The notes under the pieces: model-generated
Told to the model about the DNA's origin: nothing
The model's database searches: none
The model's input: the letters and a program-made list of their open reading frames with translations, nothing else
Assembly: GCA_947561715.1 (NCBI GenBank)
Contig: OX387197.1
Coordinates: forward strand, 7,933,001 to 7,997,000
DNA: 64,000 nt
Reading direction: 5' to 3'
DNA from: Ascidia mentula
Taxonomy: Eukaryota; Chordata; Ascidiacea; Phlebobranchia; Ascidiidae
Program-made: the position numbers and the translations under genes
Part shown: positions 57,476 to 64,000 of the stretch, in pieces
Layout of the letters: each line of letters opens with the position of its first letter
How positions within the stretch are numbered: the stretch's first letter is position 1

Positions 57476-57819
57476 AAGGCAAGGCTTAAATGTAATGTGC
57501 TCTTTTGTCCAGAATTGATGACGAAATTTTGTGACAACTATCTTCCGAAAATTACGTTGTAAAGCAGTTTACGCTGTCCGCACGGGAGAGGGCTGCGTAT
57601 AACACAAAAACAAGTTTCTTTTTGAAAATTTTTGAAAAAACTTACCAAACCCGAGTAACAGGACACGAAAAAGTCAGGTAAAAGAAAGGAGATTAGAAGA
57701 GCCTCAATTAAACGGGCTACACTGCACAATATCTTTTAAATGCGATAATATGATTTTATTTAGGTGAAAAATAAGTGGAGTTAATGACTTTGAATAAAAA
57801 AGCCAAAGGTAAGATGCTG
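57476..57819. other. Sequence between the CMC transposon and Penelope-like copy B
   Basis: This 340-bp stretch may be the remaining part of repeat copy A that the transposon split off, since the left flank at 49774 ends inside that repeat. I cannot confirm continuity by similarity. Confidence 0.3.
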
Positions 57820-59170
57820 TTAATCATTTTCAGTAAACGTTTCGAACCTATACTTGGTTCATCATCAGTACTACTGCAGCAGGTTGCAGAAAAGCGTCGA
57901 GTTAATAAGGGACTACAACAAGCAACAAGTCGGAGGCGTGTAGCGTGACAGCAGCATCGAAAGCACAGAGTGACGTCACCATTTGCAGAGAGTCAAGCTG
58001 CAGTGCAGACCTAAGTGTTGAAAAGGTATAGGGTTTAGAGCCGTCATCAATATTCAGTGTTGGTTTATGGTGCTGGATGTAAACTGTTTCCAACATGAGC
58101 AATTTAGATTTGATGTTACAATTATGTAGAACTTTTGGCGAATTGAAATTGACAACATGGTCCGAGTTTTCCCACAGGTGGTTGCTGACCTCGCTTTCAG
58201 CTTTTGTTGAGGTGCTCATTCATGCGAATGGAAAGGTGATTTTATTCGTCCGCGGATAAAGTGAAACTTGCACTTGCATCCTGTGCAAAAGTGCTTGGAA
58301 ATTCAGTAGGCGACGCGTGCAAAACTAAACAAATGATCAACGTCGCATTCGTCGCGCCCGTTACCTGTTCCACCTCTAATTTCTCCCTCACAGCATTCGC
58401 CATTAACAAAACACCATCATTATGAACGTTAGTTTTAACTCTTTCACCCTCTACAATTATTGCTCGGGATTCAATTCCGATTTAGCCCATTTTTACCTAC
58501 ACCCGCGATCATCGCGAAAAGAATTTGTCATTTCAAGTTCATTACATGACCAACAGTTTCGAGGTTTCGAAATGTTACCACGTTATTGTAAACTTGACCA
58601 AAGCATGCCACGTTCGGTGTGTGGATGAAATGCTGACAACGTGGACATTACTCTAACAAACATATTAGCTTACCTCGAGCCTTCTACTCACAGGACAGAG
58701 GCGAGACACACTGCATGGCATCGGGAATTTCCCTTCGTGCGCACTTCATTGATGACGAGCCAGTCTTGTTGTCGTTGGGACTCATTCTGGTATTATTTAA
58801 TTTTGGTATTTTGTATCCTCCCGCACTCCTTAATTGGGTATTTTTTTGGGGGGCACTCTTTTGCTGCACTGGAGCCAACCAGACATGCGACCATTTGTCA
58901 ACCTGGTAAATGTACAGTTTGTTTAGATACAGTGGGTTATAATATCATGTAGATTAATATCTTACTGCGCTCTTTCATCAACAACGTCAAGAAATGTTGG
59001 CCTCAATTACACAGGTTCCGCCTGTTTCATGAACTTCTAGTGCGACACAACCTTGATATCGCAATATTGGAAAAGTGGTATATGGAAAGAATGAATACAA
59101 TTTCTGCATACCTTGGCGAATGGATAAAGAGTGTTCACCAAATGGACCAACTTTTTCTGTTACATACATA
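57820..59170 (-). mobile_element. Penelope-like retroelement copy B, decayed
   Basis: It opens with ACGTTTCGAACC and GGTTCATCATCAGTA like copy A and lies in the same orientation. Similarity to copy A runs through the GIY-YIG-like tail (57902-58219), the linker (58684-58878) and the stretch at 58962-59060. It is broken in many places. It lacks the hAT insertion present in copy A. Confidence 0.5.
57902..58219 (-). pseudogene. GIY-YIG-like endonuclease tail, copy B
   Basis: The minus-strand translation has ESEVSNHLWENSDHVVNFNS, KSKLLMLETVYIQHHKPTLN and DDGSKPY. It matches copy A at most positions and fits the C-terminus of Penelope-like GIY-YIG domains better than copy A does. Confidence 0.55.
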
Positions 59171-59526
59171 AATGGTGTACTTTTTATTAAATATTATCTA
59201 TTTAGTCCACCGTTTTAAGTCATTAAGTTAAAACCACAAATTTTTACGAACCTCCTGTTCTATTTGTCCAGTCTGCAGTTTGGTTTGATAGATGTTCGTG
59301 GCCAAGATCGCTGAACAGCTCTTCATGAATGTCTAGTTTCTACTGTGAATTTAATACATATTAACTAATCTTATTAATTGTGTATGTACATTGAAAATAT
59401 AGTGTATAATGCAACACAAATATGATCCCAAACACCTCATACTCATCCTGCATCTCACTCAGCCTATTATTTACATGGTTAAACCACATCTTCAAATCAC
59501 TTATTACTAAATTCAACTAGGTTAAT

Positions 59527-59775
59527 ACCTTTGCAAAGGGTTACAAGATTTTTATTACAACCAACGATTTGTCTGCCATCCAGTGAGACTTCTTCAGGGT
59601 TATGTGGCAACAAGTTATCATGTATATATATACATTAACACAGTTTTTCTTTTCTTGCGTTTTTGGTGTTTTGTATATACAAGATAACTTAACCCTGTTG
59701 CCACATAACCCTGAAGAAGTCTCACCGGATAGTATACGAAACATTGGTATTAATAAAAATCCTGTAACATTATGC
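59527..59775. repeat. Head-to-head inverted pair of a retroelement end
   Basis: The left arm holds AGTGAGACTTCTTCAGGGTT and ATGTGGCAACA; the right arm holds the reverse complement. TTACA-GATTTTTATTA blocks flank both. The arms are about 85 bp, around a spacer of about 90 bp with an AT-rich core. The right arm also matches the repeat at 30028-30116. Confidence 0.6.
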
Positions 59776-59991
59776 CAGAAAAACAGTTCTTAAAATTATT
59801 GCATAGTGTTTGGTTGACAACAATAAAATGCCTGCTGTTTTACATACATTTAAAAATAAAATTGTGTAAACTTGCAAACAACCCTTAGATATAAATTGCC
59901 GAAGTATCTCAAGGTGTCTGCAATTTGGTTTGATACATGTTTGCACTCCCACTGTAAACATACGTACACTTCTGATGATTTGAAAAATGAA

Positions 59992-60065
59992 GCTCCCGGT
60001 GAGTTTTGAACTCACGACCCTGGGCTAACCAGGCCAAACACTCCCATCAACTCAGCTACTGGAGC
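59992..60065 (-). repeat. tRNA-like sequence, 74 nt
   Basis: On the minus strand the ends GCTCCAG and CGGGAGC pair at six of seven positions. TAGCTGAGTTGATGG is A-box-like, and GTGAG-TTCAAAA-CTCAC forms a T-arm. The anticodon arm is irregular and the D-arm does not close well, so it is probably a recent tRNA pseudogene or SINE head. Confidence 0.45.
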
Positions 60066-60400
60066 TCAGTGGTTTCGCAGAGTATATTGTGGCCAAGGTA
60101 CACTGGTGCACAAGCGCACAACTTATTAGGCAACCTTCACATATACATAGGGTATCCCATTCTAGTTAAGATACAATTCTTGGCACGGTAATGGTCCTAT
60201 TGTCTGTGAAAACAAATGCAAAACTTGCACAATGCCTTTTTTTTGTTTCAATTACCACAAAAAGATACTTTGGAACAGATCTAGGCTTCAAAATGTCATT
60301 GCAACACCACATCAAAATTAATGAAAAACAGTTCAAAAGGAATAAAAACAAAACAAGGAAAATCAAAATTGGCAAAAATGTTAAGCACAATAAGATTTAA

Positions 60401-62230
60401 TCTTTGTTAAAATAAGTCTTTATTGTGTTTCAGGCCATAATTATGTCAAGTTTAATGGGTATAGAAACATCATTTCTAAATGTTAAATTGTCCCAACCTA
60501 ACTTTATTGTCAACCAACTTTTGCAGAGTTCTCTTATGCCACATAGTTGTGTACTACCAATTGGGTACCATGCCATAAACGATTTAGTTTTGGTTATATA
60601 TATGAAGATGTGCAAATGTGAAAAAAGGCTTGGTCAAAGCCAAAAAAACATTTGAGACAAACTCAATTTATATACATTTCAAGAACTTTTACCAACTTTT
60701 TTGTAGCTTTGTTCAATTATTTGTTCTGACAAAAGCTTTTTTCACATGGCTGTATGGTTTTGCAATACATTCAAGGTATTTAGATTAAAAAAAATTGTCT
60801 GTTCAAGCTTATTAACACAGGTGTTCTTTAACTGGGGGTCGGTCCCCTATAGGGTGGCGCGGAAGGTTGACAAGGGGAAGTGTTCAGAATAATTGTCTTG
60901 TAACAAATCAGAAATATATCTATGTTTAGTAGTTCTGTGTCCAAATACCTAATATTAATTTAGGCAAAAATATGGCTGTTTGTCAATATCGGAATGGTGT
61001 ACACCAGATGTAATAAATAATGTCAGGGAGGTGACCAAAAAAGAAAAACAACCACTATGTTAGCATATAAACAAATGGTTAAAAACCTTACGTATTTTTT
61101 TAAATACGTTACGAAGTTGAAGTGACTTGCATAATATTATTGCTAACCTCAAATTACTTACAACACTCCTACAATTTCACCAAACACGTGGTAAAAATAT
61201 AGCACAGACCACTCTAGCGGAGTTAACATTTTTGGCGGGAACGCAAGAACGCAAGTATTATCTTTATGTTATCTATGAAAAACAATACATAAAATTAATC
61301 ATCTCAGACATAGTTTAAAAGAATCAACTTGGTGGTTACTAAATTAGTCAAACTTGGACAAAAATTTTTCCGCGACGTCTTTCTGAAAAAGATTTGCCGG
61401 TGGTAGTCGGCTACTATGTCGGACAAAGATTTATTTTTCATGCCATCAATATACTTGCACATTAAAAGGAACCTGAAAGCTAGCTCTTTCGTAGTCCTAA
61501 AAAGAGTAAATCGCAAAACAACGACCCACCATCGCCCAAAACGAGTAAGTCCTACCACAACAGCGACCCGCAAGTTCCCCATCAGTCCCAACCCATAGCA
61601 AGCTAACACTTACAAACTACGATAAAAGGTCAAAACGGCGACTTATAAAACCCGTGAGCTACTCCTCTTTTATGTTTCTTTCAATTAAACAGTAATCGCG
61701 CACTTTTGATTCCGAGATTTTCTTTTTTCACTCTTTAAGATAAATAAAAGCGAATAATTAAAGCGCGCGCGCTTCGCCTGATGGTGCTTGTGGCGCGAAG
61801 GGCCTTGGTTTTCGTGGACTGCATGATTGCTGCTGTCCAGTGGTAACCTGAACGTTCTTAACCAGATTGTAGTCGTGTTTTATTATTTCGTAGAACCTGG
61901 CTTACTGTGTGTTCCGCTTTTGTTACAATTATGCAATAACCCCCTTATTCTAAAACTCTCCCCTTCCAAAACAATTTTTATGGCAATCTTGTAAAACATA
62001 AAAGAGAATTTTCGGTTTTCATTTGCAAACAATTTATTGATCTTTAAAAATTCATAGCAAAAACACTAGTGTAAGATTTCAACAGTATAATGTCATCGCA
62101 GGGTTATATGAAGAACAAAACACATTAAAAAACACGCGGTTAAAATTAAAAACTACCACATGTTTTGAAATCGTTCGTAATCACACACAGCTGAGTCACC
62201 ATAATACTAAACCACAGTATAACACGATAT
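60401..62230. other. Gene-poor spacer
   Basis: I see no gene. A worn hAT-type left end (CAGGTGTTCTTTAACTGGGG then GTCGGTCCCC) lies at about 60820-60870 with no clear partner. Open frames near 61304-61609 have no recognised similarity. Confidence 0.4.
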
Positions 62231-64000
62231 TTAGGTATTCGCTGCAATTAATGCACGTAAACTTTCCAACATATTAGTAGGAATGTCAAAATACACTTTA
62301 TGATTAGGAAAACTGAGGTATATTTCATACAGGTCTTCTGGAGTAACACCTTCATTTGTTGGAGAACTGTGCCATACAGTTATAGAATATCTACACAAAA
62401 AAGAATCGTGTTTGCCGTTTTGCATGCATAATAAGGTGGTTTGAAAACGGCTGTGTTCCTTCCATATCGCATTGTAAAACTTCAACAAGAAACACTACGT
62501 CGTGTTCAACGCTGCGTTTGAAGCATTTGAACGAATGCTTTAAAACAAAGGCTTTTAAAAAATCTTCAATACAAACAAAAGAGCCAATACAATAGTCGAG
62601 AATCTCATGATACAGACGTATCGATTGTTGTACTACAATCATTTTCAGTGCAAAATGCAGGCGAGCCGGCAAAATTCTCGACTATTGCATTGGCTATTTT
62701 GTTTGTATTGAAGATTTACAAAATTGTCAGTTATGTTCCTAAATGTCTTTCTATATTTTTCAGGTCTTCATGAATTCGGCAGTACACAAAGCTTGAAGAT
62801 AATCCTATTACAATCGTTAGTTACAAGAAATAGAGTGTGGGAGTGGGTGGGAAAGCAAAAAAAATATAGGCTGTGTTTATCTTACCGGTTTGACTTGGAT
62901 AAAAGCCATTGAAGAGAGGGTATAGATTGCTTTGTTAACGATGCTCGGACAGGAAATGTAATCGCTTGACGAAACGAGCCACAATAGCTGTACATCTCTT
63001 CAACCATGTCACTGGTGTAAATTTCACTGTTTCCGATGGGTTTGTAAGCTTAAATTGGATACATTATGATTAATTTCTGTGCAAGCAAAGTGGGATTGAA
63101 ATACTGTGTGAGACAAAATACCTGTAGTCCATCCCGGTGAGAACGTGCAGTCGAAAAAGTCGTCATTGATCATCGAAAAGAACTCTGTAGCATTAACTGG
63201 ACTTGTCACTGAATTTGGGCCGGTTAATATGTCAGCATTTAGCCAAATGGGGAAAACCAGCTTGGATTTATATTCCTGAAGTATTTTAACCGCAGCCTTA
63301 ACTGCCCCAGTGCTCTTGAAATCCAGTTTAACTCCTTTGGTTTTGTTGCTTTGGCTTATCTAAACAAAATAGACAAACGAGTCATATGGTTTGTCTCATA
63401 ATAAAACTTCCGGTTCTTGCATCTGTCAAATACGAAATATTGTTAGTGGTCGGGCGTTCACTTGACTGAAACGACAGCGGTTTGTTTGCGGTGGTGTTTG
63501 AATCCACTTAATTTTGTAGAAATGGTTTTAACCGATCTACTAATTCAATACAGCTAAACGAGCTAAATGTAATTGAACATATCATCAAACAACCGGGCAG
63601 AACTTTAATTATTTAACGTTTATCAAAAACCGTCACAAAATAAAACAACATGTGTGTTTCACAATCGATTGCGATTAAATTCATTTGGATTGTAAACGCA
63701 AACAGTTGTTCGCGACCGTGTATAGGTGGGAAATTTAAATTGATGTATTCAAAGGGTTAAAATTCAGCCATGTTAAAAGTTAACCCAGTGGTGGTTATGG
63801 GGGAGGAAAGTAACTAAAACTGGTAAAGCTTAGGAACCACTGACATACGTGGTTGTGGCCGTAAAAACAAACATAGTTACCGAGTTCCGATACAAACGTC
63901 ACAAAAAATACCTGTTGTAGAAATTCTGAAAGCGTGAGGTTGCTTGTGGACGCGTCTATGATGTCATGAGCCATAACAGGAAGTGATTCATTGACATTTG
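62231..64000 (-). CDS. FAM151B: FAM151/menorin family protein, 3' part
   Basis: Minus-strand exons are 63912-64000 (cut by the window edge), 63122-63359, 62886-63048 and 62231-62390, about 216 codons. The translation follows human FAM151B: PVMAHDIIDA...LSEFLQQ, then KGVKLDFKSTGAVKAAVKIL, IWLNADILTGPN, FFDCTFSPGWTT, DMVEEMYSYCG, ITFPVRASLTKQS, WLLSKSNRYSITVWHSS and VYFDIPTN at the end. The family (C. elegans MNR-1/menorin, vertebrate FAM151A/B) has a PLC-like barrel fold, with roles in dendrite shaping in worms and photoreceptor survival in mouse for FAM151B. No membrane anchor is visible in this part; A or B cannot be decided without the 5' end. One intron holds a 44-bp inverted repeat. Confidence 0.85.
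62560..62717. repeat. Inverted repeat in a FAM151 intron, 44-bp arms
   Basis: Arms 62560-62603 and 62674-62717 are reverse complements at 42 of 44 positions, with a 70-bp loop. The arm includes CAATACAAACAAAA and AATAGTCGAGAAT. It may be a MITE or a hairpin formed by local inverted duplication; no target repeats were found. Confidence 0.75.

Noticed and set aside
61304-61609. Minus-strand open frame of about 100 codons
   Set aside because: No family match, no start context and no neighbouring exons. It is probably chance or an unrecognised repeat.
63760-63850. Possible hAT end (GGAACCACTGAC)
   Set aside because: The word is short, no partner end or target repeat is present, and it lies in a FAM151 intron where chance matches are likely.
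1-64000. CRISPR arrays, bacterial operons and ribosomal RNA genes
   Set aside because: None is present. The spaced repeats are transposon arrays and the genes have introns, so prokaryotic features do not apply.

Overview
The window is animal nuclear DNA. Genes are split into many short exons with GT..AG introns, the intergenic DNA is AT-rich, poly(A) signals (AATAAA) follow the genes, and short transposon relics lie throughout. The gene set and compact style fit a tunicate, most like an ascidian such as Ciona; this is inferred from gene style and recalled protein families, not from a search. Exon coordinates were read by hand from splice sites, reading phase and protein similarity.

Left part (1-24000): an UNC93A-like membrane protein gene (383-3066, +) with a decayed copy of its first exon downstream; a four-exon BET1 Golgi SNARE gene (5989-7082, -); divergent from it, a 31-exon WDR60/DYNC2I1 gene for the dynein-2 intermediate chain of cilia (8070-16363, +); then two tandem cytochrome b561 genes (16816-19319 and 20232-22167, +) whose first five exons have identical lengths.

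Middle (24000-41100): three tandem secreted zinc carboxypeptidase genes of the M14A (pancreatic carboxypeptidase A) type, each with 13 exons and the same intron phases. Copies 1 and 2 also share promoter sequence. Between copies 2 and 3 lies an inverted, broken piece of exon 10. Introns and spacers hold a hAT-type MITE, a SINE with 14-bp target repeats, a recurring inverted-repeat family and a 118-bp tandem duplication that copies a splice donor.

Right part (41100-60400) is a nest of mobile elements. The most notable is a 7.7-kb DNA transposon (49775-57475) with CACTG termini, arrays of TTGGGT/ACCCAA motifs inside both ends, and two divergent multi-exon genes: a two-zinc-finger transposase-like protein of about 866 codons (+) and a companion protein of about 577 codons (-). 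It looks like an animal EnSpm/CACTA (CMC) element. A 525-bp hAT MITE with a perfect 8-bp target duplication sits in its first transposase exon. It is flanked by two copies of an older repeat encoding a GIY-YIG-like C-terminus (Penelope-like). One of these copies carries another hAT insertion, and the other copy preserves the empty site. Fragments of an R2-like LINE and a PIF1/Helitron-like helicase lie at 45-46.4 kb.

Right edge (62231-64000, -): the 3' part of a FAM151/menorin gene that runs off the window.
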